From Pseudevernia furfuracea (Eukaryota > Ascomycota > Lecanoromycetes > Lecanorales > Parmeliaceae), in assembly GCA_022315425.1 (NCBI GenBank), contig JAIUPT010000019.1, forward strand, positions 62,001 through 126,000: DNA of 64,000 nucleotides. The letters are read 5' to 3'. The position numbers and the translations under genes are program-made. Under the pieces are notes generated by a model. That model was not told where the DNA came from, searched no databases, and worked only from the letters and a program-made list of their open reading frames with translations. How positions within the stretch are numbered: the first letter of the stretch is position 1; each line of letters begins with the position of its first letter. Shown here piece after piece: positions 22,122-32,665 of the stretch.

Positions 22122-24457
22122 CGGGATATGCACTTCCCTGGGATATGCACTTTAGGGCTAGGGCTTACCAACACTCAAATGCCTACATCGCACCAAAATT
22201 CTATGGCAACTCTGCATAATCATGTTGAATGATGTTGTTATGTCTCCGACAGCTACTTCATCGTTTTTTGTCTATTATGAGTCTACCACGAGTTGATTTC
22301 CGAACAGGACTCTCTTCCTCAACTACTTCCTGTACCACTGTAGCAGTCTTACCACCTCTCTTACCACCTCTTGCGGTACCTCTTCCACCTCTTCCACCTC
22401 TGTCACCTCTTTGTGATTGCTGTTTTGGAGGAGAGAGGCCTGGTAGAGGGAGTATTAGTGGGATCTCTGAGTCCAACAAGGATAAAGTAGTAATCTTTTT
22501 TTTGACTGGGCTAGTCTTCTTCTTGACTGGACTTCTTGTCTTTGTTTCAGCAAAAAGAGACGGTCCCAGGTGACACATGCTTTTGAATTGCTTCTCAAAT
22601 TGCTTATCAGCCTCATGTTGCTGTCGTTTATTCACAGTCTCCTTGTTTAAGAGATGCGCTTGCCTCAAATGTGCTTGTTCACGATTAGCTCTCTGCTTCT
22701 TTCGCTCATCTATCTTGACAAGATCGTTGTTAGTAGATTTCAGAAGAATGTTGTTTGCTAGCGCGGCATTGCAAGCTTTCCCAAGCTTTTCTGATAGTGT
22801 GGGATCAGGGTTCCCAGCCTTGATTTGCTGCACCAGTCGATTGACTTGCTGCATATTTGCCGGGGTAAACGCCACAGAAATGGAGTCACCATTGGATGCT
22901 GTGACTGTCATGTCTGGTGGAGGTGTGTTAGGCCGTGGTTCTGGGATTTGAAGTCTCAACTTGTCAAAAACGACCTGGGGATTGATCGGAAAAAGCCCAC
23001 TCTTTTGCCATGCATGTTGAATGTTCTTCTCTGTTGCGGCATTCTTTCTGGCCACTTGAATAAACTGAATAAAGTCACATTTATCCATTTTGTAGCCTCC
23101 GCCATATCGTGTCTTCGCCTTCAAATGCTTGCGATATGCTGTTGTCAATGGCTGAAAAAATTCAACATCAAGTGGCTGAAGAATATGTGTGGTGTGGGGA
23201 GGCAAGCATAGTAGAATAATGTCATTGTTAATGCAGAAAACGATGACTTTGGTACTGATATGAGAGGCATGCCCATCAAGTATAAGAAGACGATATCGTC
23301 CTTTCAGAGTTCTTCGAGTCTGAGACTCAAAGCACCTGAAGAAATTAGTCAAAATTGTATACAAAAACGGGGTAAACTGAGCATACTTCTCGAACCACTC
23401 CAAGCCAATAATATTATTTGTTCAGCCATTCTCGCTAACAGCAATATAGGCTTCCTTATCCTTCACGAAATCAAACCAGGCTTTCATTTGCCGCTTACCC
23501 TTAAGAATAAGAAACATCGAAAGAAGTCTACTGTCCGCAGAGATGCATTCAATAAGAGTTGCCCACTCTCGATTCCCGTCCTGGGTTTTATACACCTGAA
23601 TGTTCTCTCGAGAACATATCACTCTCGCTTTCCCAGTACCGCCAAGAGCAGATCCTTTCTCGTTCATATTGTACGTATCTTTCTTCTGAATATCGTACTT
23701 CTGAATCACAGACTCAACAAGCTGAAACCAGTGCAAAAGTAGGTAGGGATTATGAGTAGCAGCACGGTCCTTGTTCAATGACTGACTAAATCGACTCTGC
23801 AACTTCGAATGACGGTCAAGAAACTTCGATACCCAGTTTTTACCTAGTGGCCTATGGTCTTCTTTGTCTACTAGTATCTCAGAAGCCATGAATCTAACTA
23901 GTTCAACTCTGGGAGGCCAATTTCAGGACGTCACTTGCAAGATCCACCCTGCCAGAGCTTCCTCCTCCACCGGGCTGAGTCGTAGTTCATTGTCATGTGC
24001 CTCCCGATGAGCACGAGTCTTACCGGCAAGACGTCGTCTAAGAGTGATGGGAATGATACTATACTCGTAGGCAATTGGCGCAATTTCAGGCGACTTTTTG
24101 TGAGGATCTAAGTTGTTCTCATAGAGCAAGTAGGCTTGTTTATATTCGTCAATTGCGAGTTGCAATCGCTCTGATTTTGAGACCTCTTTTGGAGCCTTTG
24201 GGGGAGTCATAATAACAATTTTGAGAGGTAACGAGGGTACAGGACGAGGTGGAATGGGCTGACTACTGGCTACGAGGGGATTGTGAATTAATGAGGTTAT
24301 TGTTCAGTCTCCTCGGCGACTATTAGAGATCGAAATGTATAGATTCGTTATAGATATGTGGACTTGTTTGGTGGCTTATGATGGGGGAGATAGATTTGGA
24401 ATTATATTTGGGAAGCCCTAACCCTAAAGTGCATATCCCAGGGAAGTGCATATCCCG
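22122..24457. repeat. terminal inverted repeats of transposon 2
   Basis: The arms at 22122-22166 and 24413-24457 match almost perfectly in inverted orientation. Each has two GGGATATGCACTT boxes and ends inside with a telomere-like CCCTAA pair. The GTGCAC/ATGCAC spacing parallels that of element 1, though the sequences differ. Confidence 0.87.
22258..24210 (-). pseudogene. pogo-type DDE transposase of element 2, two in-frame stops
   Basis: The reading frame has 651 codons from the ATG at 24210 to a stop at 22258. The order is a psq-type HTH (LQLAIDEYKQAYLLYE, then ITLRRRLAGKTRAH), a CENPB-type domain (MASEILVDKEDHRPLGKNWV, FSQSLNKDRAATHNP), the DDE nuclease, and a basic C-terminal tail rich in RGGRGG. 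The nuclease includes LLILDGHASHIS and LQPLDVEFFQPLTTAY, giving the second and third acidic residues. Two Trp codons are now TGA, at 23923-23925 and 23422-23424 (the latter in the expected NGWTNN motif). The first catalytic Asp is changed to Asn in YNMNEKG, where element 1 has YNMDEKG. All three changes are G to A on the coding strand. The element is therefore non-autonomous. Confidence 0.9.
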
Positions 24458-24718
24458 ATGAACAGCTGCTGCTACATAGACCTTGACTGCACGACGTTGA
24501 TGTTTCTCACCCCAATTCTCCTCATCCGGGAATTTACCACCGTCCGGGATAATCATCTCCATCTCGGTCATGGAATTGTAATGCCAGAGCAACTCATATT
24601 CGAAGCGCTGATGTACCTCTCCTGTTTCTGGATTTGCTGAGTTTGGACGAAAGGGCATCTGCTTCGGATGATGAATGGAATTTTGCATCAGATGATTTTG
24701 TGAGAGATTGCGCTGCAT

Positions 24719-25081
24719 CCGTATTGTGATGAAGCTAACCCGTTACAGATATGAGCCAGTTCCTGTTAGAAAGACTGCGGCTCCGCGATCCAACAGCGAC
24801 ACCGTCCCGCCTCCTCTCACAATGAATCGATCGGGCACAGCTATCCGGCGAGCACCAAATGGTCTCCTCCCAATACTTCTGGACCAGAAATTCTCCGAAG
24901 TCAGACATCAGGTCGTGCCGGACCCTCCGTACCCATGATCATAGCGCCTAGAACAGCAATGACATCTTACGTAGGGGTAACTAAACGGATCCAGGAGTAG
25001 CTAGCGGATGACCCAGATCGCTAAATTCCGTCTCAGGAAATACTTCTGGACCAGAAATTCATCGTATTGGGGCAAATCGAA
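24719..25081. other. gene-poor stretch
   Basis: No gene is seen. The phrase AATACTTCTGGACCAGAAATTC occurs in two nearly identical forms near 24871 and 25038, a 167-bp-spaced short direct repeat. Confidence 0.35.
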
Positions 25082-25868
25082 TCAGCGACCGAAAGTCTGC
25101 TGGACTCGAGGAGCTCAATAGAACTTGGACTACGAGAGGATTCCGCCGTTCGATGAAACACTGTCGGATGAGGATTTTTGTGGTCCATGCGTACGAATCC
25201 ACGTTGTTGTCACGATGGAGGAGTTGCATGAGAAGATAAATAGATACTATCTTTACATGAGGGATTTATTGAGAGGATTTCTGGCCGCTGCTGTCACCGA
25301 TTGCGTCATCGATGAGCGTCGTGTCTCTATCTCTCGAGCTTTTATTCTACAGTATTGCCAGTTCTCAGGCTTACGAGAGGGAATTCAAGCAAGGCACGCC
25401 ATGCGAACCACCGGCGTCTTTTGAATTGATACACTAACGGCCTGAGTGATTAGTGTCTGAACAACTTCACGAGCAGTTCCTTCGCAAAAGCAGAAGCTCC
25501 TTCATCAACAACGAAGAGAATTTCAAGGATCTGGCCTCTGACCTCTCAGTGCGCTTGCGTGAAACCTTGAAGCCTTTACTGAATTCCAACCATCTCCGAC
25601 CCTCCGGCCAAAACTCGGTCGTCTGGCGTAACGGCATCGAGCGCGTGTTCATCAAACTCGAATCTCAAACTGCACTATGGAGTGGGAATCACAAGTTTCC
25701 CGATTTGACCCTAAGGTGGTGACCACAGAGAAGGGGACTGACATGAAAGGCGATTGGAAGGTTCAGATTACCCTTTCCCCGGCTCTGATCCAAGTAATAG
25801 ATCCTCAGACGTCGATGGATGATGCGAAAGAGGTAACAATATTTCTTGCAATGGTTGTACTGCGATAG
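25082..25868 (+). pseudogene. decayed unknown gene
   Basis: Three consecutive plus-strand frames with protein-like composition cover this span. The first holds EELHEKINRYYLYMRDLLRG (25125-25424), the second EQLHEQFLRKSRS and DLASDLSVRLRETLKPLL (25453-25722), and the third MEWESQVSRFDPKVVT and KVQITLSPALIQV (25677-25868). Moving between them needs either unclear splices or frameshifts, and the first two frames lack a convincing ATG. The last block resembles C-terminal parts of long uncharacterised fungal proteins, but I cannot name the family. Confidence 0.35.
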
Positions 25869-28145
25869 AATGCTCGGCTGTAACTTTGATTCATGCGCTA
25901 ATAGAATTCAAGCAAATTTTTCTCGCCTCCAAAGACAGATGACTTGTCCCGAAGGACACCTAGGTATGATGAAAAGCCAACCACATCAGGCCTCCCCCGG
26001 CCAGGATGGTAACGAGACCTCGTACATTTACCGTACTCTACCCGGCATGACTTCCAGCGCCCCGTCGTATGCCTATGTTGCGTAGCCGTTAGCCGCTGTG
26101 ACATGTCGATTTCTGATCAACACTCAGGCTCCATTGGTCCAGATGACGAAAAGTTCTCAGTCGTGCCAAACAATAGTTCACATCAGCTGCGCGTATCCTT
26201 GCAATATGAGTGGAGACCGCCCTGCTCCCAACCCTTCCCCAAGCCTTCCCCGTCTCGAGTGACTACGTCTAGGTCTAAAAGAGTATGAATGCAGCAATCA
26301 TGCCCTGGTGTACCAAATTACAGCGCGACAGACGTACTGCAACGGATACGCGATGGCCAGAGCAGCTCACGCAAACTTCGTGACAGTGCAGTCCATGCCT
26401 GCAAGACAGAGCGCCAGACACGGCCTGCACCATTCCCTCAATGATCGTGTGCAGTGGAAATACGGTCTGCTAAGAGCATCGAAATAGGAAAATGTCCATT
26501 GCCGCGCGATCGGTCACCGTTGATTGAACAACTGCACTCTCATCACGGCCTTTACTATGACCGATTGGCTAATTGTCGCCCTGCATGGCAAGCTCCATGT
26601 TCCCAATAACGCTTCTTTCTCGGTGCTCCTTCGGCAAACGGAGATGTTACAAGGGCTAACCTACAGTAAACCCTGGCTATAACGAATTGTATATTCCACT
26701 GGGAGATTTCGTGCATTTGTTACGTCCAAAAGACGCTAGGCCTAGAACAGAAGAGATGTAGCAAGCAGTCTTTTCCTTTTACCCTAATTAGCATCTTCTT
26801 GAATGACGATCTTGAAAAACGTCGCCCCTTCTATTGATCCTCGATTAGCACTGCAAGAGCGACTTCTCTCAACCTCCAACTACATATCCCATCCATCCAT
26901 CATCGACCTCACCTCCCACCTCTAGACCAACAAAACGCGCTAGGGCACCTCTCGCATTCGCTTCTCGCGCCGGAATAACTAAACAGGCTGGGGCTCCAGC
27001 GGCTGTGCTTCGCTCAGCGATGCCAGGTCTGGGTTGTCTTCCACATAGTTGCCAGCCATGACAGCTGTCACGAGGGTGGAAACGAGGACGCGAGCTGACA
27101 CTTCGCTGAAGTTGGACGGGTCGAGTCCAAGGTTGTTAGGGGTGCAATATCGTTGTGCATGACACTTCTACGGGGGAGTTTGGAAGGCGTGGTGGGATCA
27201 GCGACGGGATATGATAGCTCTGGGCAGGGAGGGGAGATATTTGAAGTTTCGGCCGCAGGACTGTTGGGACGAAGGGTGACGAGTGAATTGGCTTGAGGTG
27301 TTGCGGCAGACAGAGAGTATCGTAGTCTAGAAGGGGGCGATCTGGGTTTCGGGAGACTGTCGTGTGGGAGGCGTCCACGCGTCCAGCATACGAATCGTAT
27401 CAAAAGCCGAAGCGCTGGCTTTTGATGTGCTCATAATCGCCGATGACACGGAGGGCTGCTTCCCCCCCTGGTCCTGGCTCCTATGCCATGACCTTGAATC
27501 ACGCCCCGACTATCTGACTATTGCAAAAAGGAGATCAAAGCTTGAAATCGCATCTGGTCCCTCGCCTCACTGAGCCACTTACTGTACAAGTCATGCTTCC
27601 TTGAAAACATAGAAGACTACTTGTTGGGACATGCTCAGATCTACTTCGGAATTGCGAGTTTGAGCCTCTGAGGTCACTTCGGGTTTATGGTCCCTATCGA
27701 ACCTAGTAAAGGCCCTTCATCTTCTACCCATACGATTCCGAGACATACTATAGCAGGGTCTCTGACTACAGGTCTCCTTGCGAAACCAGCGTCGGGGCTG
27801 CTGATATCGTTGCGAACGAACTGGAAGAAAAAAAAATCCATAAACATCTGGACCTTGACAGTGATGATACTGAATGCAGAGAGTTTCGATTGATTTGAAA
27901 GAGAGTCTGTCGAATGCACTCTAAGTTGATCTATCTGATCGATTTCATTTCCGCCAGCTCACATCGCTCCCCGAACTCCGACCCATCCATGCATTGAGCT
28001 TGTAGTATTCATCCCAGCATCAAGCGCGAAAGTAGAGGAGTTTTCCCGGGATCACAATGACTTGAATTCCCTGAAGTCTTGTCAGCGTCTGCACGAGGGT
28101 TGGGAGCCAGGGATGGAACGTACCCCGGCGCTGTCTTGCTGCTTT
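25869..28145. other. gene-poor stretch with a pogo end
   Basis: No gene is recognised over 2.3 kb. Short overlapping frames at 27068-27403 and 27687-27893 have no signature. A single transposon end is annotated at 26664. Confidence 0.4.
26664..26686 (+). repeat. solitary pogo/Tigger-like terminal sequence
   Basis: CAGTAAACCCTGGCTATAAC and the following GAA directly after TA match the general form of pogo/Fot/Tigger inverted repeat ends (CAGT..ACCC....TATAACGAA). No matching opposite end or transposase is visible nearby, so this is probably a truncated element or a MITE fragment. Confidence 0.45.
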
Positions 28146-28382
28146 CTAAGACGGCGGGGCAGGAGGCGAGCCAGACGGGGGAGGTCCCGAGAAAGTGCCT
28201 GTTGGCTTGGGTCCATGGAAATTTTGGGGAGAACCAGTGCCGTGAAGGCCATGGAAATGGTCGCCGGGAGAACCAGTGCCCATGGGTGGAGGAGGACCAT
28301 TGGGCCCTTCCGCTGGAGCAGAGAAGACGGCTACCGGAGCCAAGGCGGCGATGAAGAGGGTAAATAGGGTAGAGAAATGCAT
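28146..28382 (-). CDS. small secreted Pro/Gly-rich protein
   Basis: This is a 78-residue ORF with a classical signal peptide (MHFSTLFTLFIAALAPVAVF, cleavage probably after FSA) followed by a Pro-, Gly- and His-rich tail containing HGLHGTGSPQNFHG and PPPSGSPPAPP. There are no cysteines. A short internal repeat (GTGSP twice) is visible. It might be a cell-wall-associated or secreted peptide, or the first exon of a longer gene, since the ORF ends without an evident poly-A signal. I do not recognise a family. Neighbouring DNA is gene-poor. Confidence 0.5.
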   Translation of the reverse strand: MHFSTLFTLFIAALAPVAVFSAPAEGPNGPPPPMGTGSPGDHFHGLHGTGSPQNFHGPKPTGTFSGPPPSGSPPAPPS

Positions 28383-29952
28383 GCTGGCAGCTATTGATTG
28401 TGGTTGGGTTGGTGTAGTGGAGGTTTTGTATAAGAAAAGTGTTTGCTCTTGCTGAATGAATATTTTTGATTTGTCTGTGCTTGAACGAGAGGATGCTGTC
28501 TGATAAGATGCAAGGGAGCGAGAGGGCTCTTATAGGGAAGACTTCGCTAAACGGCGACCATTAGGGGTTCAGCGATGAGACTGTGAGACCAAAGTCTTTA
28601 CGCGCCAACATTCCCTTCGTGGCCGTCCACGTAAGCGGCCTACGGCATGTACCGATCTAATTGGTTTCAAGGCAAGTCTCGGTTTGAGTCTCTCGTTCCT
28701 CTGGGGCTCCACCGAACAATCCCGTGTCAAAGAAACGCAAATGGTGAGGTTGACCGTTGGTGGCGGGGCCATTTGAAAGGCTGAAACACCGTTTTATGTG
28801 CGCGGTCACGACAATGAAAAGTCAATATGAAAGTCGTTGCCGTGATATAAAGTATGCGTTACAATAATGGTGCCCCTGAACATGATTTCTTCGTACTGTT
28901 TGTTGGATGGTAAGGATACCCGTCACCAGCCGCTAGCTTTAGACTACTTAGTACTCGGATCCGTCTCACGTCCCAGATCCCCAGTGCAGTAATTGGCTCT
29001 ATAGCTCAATGCAAGGTACGCGTAGCCGCGGAGGCTTTGTAACGAGAAAGGTGTACGTAACTCTCTGCGCTTGAAGCCTGCACGTATAGGCGGGGTGTTC
29101 TATTTGAAATGGGACTTAGTGATGCCAATCAACTCCTGAAATGATGCCAATCAGCTATGTTGCCGTGCCATAAGAGGAATGTGCCTGGCGAAGATTCTCC
29201 GATGCACAGGTGAACAGCTGTGGCGGCGTAAAATCACCCTTACTAGAGTATGCACCATTATATGCAGAGATCCACATAATCAAAGGGCACGGTCAAAACT
29301 ACTGGCTGTCATGGCGTCAAGGTACTTAGATTTCAACTGTAGTCGTCAGCTTCGGGTTCAGTTATGGGTAGTAACTGCATTCGGCTTAGCGGACGCGTGG
29401 TCTCCAACTCCCATATGGTCAAAGTGTGACCGATGCTTACATCTCTCCGCTGATTATTATCACCTTAGCCTCATGCCGCGATGACCGGAATTTGTTGGGT
29501 TTTAGGATATGTAGGTATATTATTGTATACATATTATCAGTTATTGTATTATTGACATGGTTTACATTATTATTATTGCAGAGAGAGGAAGAATTTATTA
29601 CACGGCCCAGAAGTTGTTTCAGAGGCAAGGCTGAACGCTAGTCCCGATCAAGCTTATCAGATTACAGCAAAAACCCGCTAGCTCTTAATCGGGTAAGGTG
29701 TTATTTGATGGAACATCTGTAGAATACGAGGAGCTCGCGTTGAATTCAGCCTTGGCCAGAAATCTTGCCCAGCTGACAGAATCAAGACCGTGGACTCACT
29801 GATCATGAGCCTTGGCCAATGCTTTGCACCTCCGCCCCAACACAATCATGGCAGCCATGCTCGTAGGAACCACCATGTCAGCGGTATCACAAATCCTCAA
29901 AATCTATCATGGGAAATCAATCTAGTTTGTTCTTAGCGAAGTATATGGCGTC
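28383..29952. other. gene-poor stretch
   Basis: No gene is recognised. An AT-rich tract at about 29515-29580 (TATTATTGTATACATATTAT) is the most visible compositional feature. Confidence 0.4.
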
Positions 29953-31137
29953 CTATTTCTGGAAAACCATGATAGCATAGCAGAATGTGCCATTGGCGTA
30001 CCCTCTTCTCATTGCCCGAAATGCTTGGAGGAACGCTAGGCCATCTCGACCCTGGGAGATTGCAAAAGTCCATAGCGCAGGATTCTGGATCAACGACCAT
30101 GATATATCCCTATATGCGTCAATGCTGTACGATCATGCACATCTTTGGGGATGAATAAGGAGCGCTCAAGGACATACCACGTCTTGGAGACTTGCTTGCT
30201 AATATCAAAAGGCTCTGAGAATACACTAAACCCAGCCTGCTTTGCATAGTCGACGTATTCCGACTGCGTGTTCAATCCAGGAAGAAGCATTCCGTCTTTT
30301 TCCCAGTCAGTATCATGGCCGACTAACACTTCGAGGCGCCTCTTACCCTCAATTGGTTTGATATCTGCTTCCATTTGCGCATTTGTCAACTCCTCGGCCT
30401 TGAACCAGTCCGCTACTACCAGCTTTCCACCTGCATTCAACAGCATCGAAGCGTTTCGAAAGAAGAGCTCTGTATCCGGCAAATGGCTCATTGCCTCCGA
30501 GATCCATATGCAGTCAAAGGTCGTTCTTGTCTCTGTCTCGTTGAAGAAGTCGCCCATCTTCTCAGCGTCGAGCTCCACGAATCGCACCTTGCCATCGCCT
30601 AGTTTAGTAAATTCTGTATCTTTGGCCGGGTCTTCTCTAGAGCCAGCCTCTTTTGCAGTAAGGGTCTTTGCCAGCTTCACCTGCTGTCCGCTGATCGTGA
30701 TTCCAGTAACGCTACAGTCCATCTTCCTGGCTAAATAGCGCGATGTGCCGCCGATACCGCAGCCGACATCTAGGACCTGGCTACCTGTGTGCAATTGAGA
30801 CCGCTCGAGGAGAAGGTCGATAAGACGCGCCTGGGCCACTTCTTTCGTGTCTTTAGGATCAAGGAAGTAGCCATGATGTATATGCTCACCCCTGCTACTT
30901 AGCGAATGCTTCCGGGCTCGGCATTAGACACTCTGAAGGTTCGGCGGGCACATACCAGAGTGAATAATAGTAATCGGAGCATATCTCGTAGTGACGCTTG
31001 ATGCGGTCTTTCAGGCCGGCGAAGGAGGAAGAAGGTTCCAGGGGAGGGATTTCGTAGTTATTTCCAATGTCCTCGGCATGGCTACCAGCGGACGATGTGT
31101 GAGTACTCGCTATTGACGCTTCATGCTGGTCGCTCAT
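29953..31137 (-). CDS. SAM-dependent class I methyltransferase (tocopherol/sterol methyltransferase-like)
   Basis: The product has 350 residues from three exons: 31137-30956, 30891-30178 and 30109-29953. The junctions are YYSLW to GEHIHHGYF and VSKTW to DISWSLIQNP, each splitting a Trp codon. It is a small-molecule methyltransferase: motif I VLDVGCGIGGTSRYLA, GITISGQQV, a motif II-like FDCIWISEAMSHLPD, and AGGKLVVADWF. The DYYYSLWGEHIHHGYF lead-in is typical of the gamma-tocopherol/UbiE-type and C-methylating natural-product enzymes. The N-terminal 30 residues are Ser/His-rich and probably disordered. The C-terminal block (RDGLAFLQAFRAMRRGYANG) fits the substrate-side helices of this family. 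All motifs are intact. The substrate is unknown and no pathway partner lies next to it. Confidence 0.9.
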
Positions 31138-32067
31138 CGTGCAATCTCAGGGACAAATTCGCGCAGATATCTAGCAGTCCGGCTTCAAAGACTTCTCTGC
31201 ACGTTCGATTCCGACAGTTAAGCTCTTGAAAAAATTCAGAGGCCAAGAAGACAGGACGAAAACGCGCAAGCAGCGCGTATCTCGTACACATCTGTTGCCG
31301 TCACACACGCTAGCAGGGTAGATCATGCGTGAATGTTGTTATCGGCAGCCGTAATCTCGATGCGCAAATTTCAGCCCGCTCTACTGAGTAGCGTATACCA
31401 ATCACATTAGTTTCCATGTATTGTCTTTTAAACACTCAAGAAGCCCGAGCTGAAGTGAATTCGATAGAGATTCAAGCCAGGTTTTAGTCCAAATTGCCGG
31501 AGCATCGAGCCAGCTGTCAGAGACGAGTCCTTTGTCCGAAAAGACAAGTCGCTGGAAAATCAATTCTGGGCGCTTCGTTTGCCATTCATCACTTTTGGCG
31601 AAATCTTGTCGACCGAGCCAGGCCTGACGGAGACGTTGTGCAAAAGAGTGCGATAGTGTTTTAGAGAAGCACAGAACCTCGAGCCTGGTGCATGTTATTC
31701 TAAACACACCAATAAAAAAGGTGTGTTCGCGGAGCACTTGAAAATGTTGCATTTTATTGTATAGCTTGTTTTCAGTCTTAGTCAAAAGGGTGTGCTTTTC
31801 AATCCCGCGGAGAAAGGATCATTTTGACCAAGAGAGTTTATCAACCAGACACTGAAAAGATCACCCTCAACTTTCCACGTCTCATACCTCACTCCACCGC
31901 AAAGCCCGTCAAGTCATAGCCTCCCGAATCATTTTAAGTGATCAGCACCTCGAAAGATCCAGCTTGTCGGAGACTAGTCTCCACCACTCTCCATGTCGAG
32001 TGCGATCTGATCGAGCTCTTTGTGGAGAGAGGCCTGCTCAACATTCGAACCATGGCTTCAACTCAGG
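31138..32067. other. intergenic, possible ORF
   Basis: A minus-strand frame at 31785-31402 (127 codons) has protein-like composition (RLRQAWLGRQDFAKSDEW, WLDAPAIWTKTWLESL) but no recognised domain. It may be an eroded exon connected to the paralogues to its right. Nothing else is supported. Confidence 0.3.
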
Positions 32068-32665
32068 CTATACAATAACGGAACGATAGCAGTAGGGGTC
32101 TATAACAAGGGGATCAAGGGGATCTATTTTGCCGCACCGCCCCTGGAAAAGATGGGCTGTCCATCCTCTTTGATTCGGTTCGTCCACATCCCGACTAACG
32201 GTATTTGCGAACACATCCCTCACTTCAGCAAACTTTAGGTCCTCAAGCCAGATGTCAGCAGACGCAATTGGGAAATAGAAGTGGTTGAAACCTACGACAG
32301 GATTTTCTACCATGGAATCGACGATGCTGTCAAAGGTTTTCACGTCTTCGACTTGCGTGTTAGTGGGTGAGATCGCCCCGGCGGATTCCCACATCCAACC
32401 AGCGTTCTCGGCCGCCTTTTTGGATTGCTCATAGTAGTTTCGAATACTTATTTTTCGGAATGTAAAGCTTGTATTTATGCATAAGGAATTCGCTGACGGG
32501 GGGCTCGTTGGCACCGTAGAACATGGTGTATAGGATACATGCTTTGTGCTTGGGTTGAACCACAGCACCGTGGTCGACTCCTGGGGAATGGTCTTTCCTT
32601 ATGGCGGGATCGGGTATCTTGAATTTCCCAACCGTTTCCTTAGGAAGTGGGTGGGTGTCGTGCAT
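32068..32665 (-). pseudogene. frameshifted paralogue of the unknown gene at 33.7-34.1 kb
   Basis: The ATG at 32665 opens MHDTHPLPKETVGKF and reaches VQPKHKACILYTMFYGANEP and KYKLYIPK. It must then shift one base to continue as ISIRNYYEQSKKAAENAGW and a 140-residue tail. The intact neighbour reads LPKHKAIIMYFMYGADV, GLEIRGTTIEGYYTQTRKNAK in one frame, so the alignment places the break in an A-run at about 32455-32462. One lost A would explain it. Either the gene is broken or a sequencing indel sits in the homopolymer. Function is unknown. Confidence 0.6.

Larger units (their letters stand above)
22115..24464 (-). mobile_element. pogo/Fot-type DNA transposon 2, recently inactivated
   Basis: This 2.35-kb element has inverted repeats of about 50 bp, with outer end TGTTCAYCGGGATATGCACT and inner end TTTAGGGYTAGGGCTT. 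The arms are about 22115-22166 and 24413-24464. Inside each arm GGGATATGCACTT occurs twice. The transposase runs in a single minus-strand frame interrupted by only two stops. It is flanked by a 17-bp direct repeat. Confidence 0.9.
22094..24478. repeat. 17-bp direct repeat flanking transposon 2
   Basis: ACAGCTGCTGCTACATA occurs at 22094-22110 and 24462-24478, on either side of the right-hand transposon. On the right it abuts the inverted repeat, and on the left four bases separate them. It encodes the same peptide in both copies of the interrupted frame. Confidence 0.8.
19460..24718 (-). pseudogene. older open reading frame split by two transposons
   Basis: Three minus-strand pieces make one continuous frame once the two transposons and one copy of each flanking repeat are ignored. 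They are 24718 down to about 24465 (ending VKVYVAAAV), about 22110 down to 21921 (VYVAAAVFGSCTPVKPRATR, then VKRSNFVECLNNTPYT), and 19544 down to a stop at 19460 (CLNNTPYTLRTAIGRCLAR). The peptides encoded by both direct repeats (VYVAAAV and CLNNTPYT) are in the same frame on each side, which supports a single ancestral frame. The first piece includes EMEMIIPDGGKFPDEENWGE. I do not recognise the family, and it is not certain that the frame was ever a gene. Confidence 0.45.

Noticed and set aside
21869..24427. CCCTAACCCTAA taken as an interstitial telomere or chromosome end
   Set aside because: Only two hexamers occur at each site, at a fixed place inside transposon ends, with genes continuing on both sides.
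2402..31137. One large biosynthetic gene cluster from P450 to methyltransferase
   Set aside because: The genes are 26 kb apart with unrelated, decayed and transposon sequence between them, and no backbone enzyme is present.
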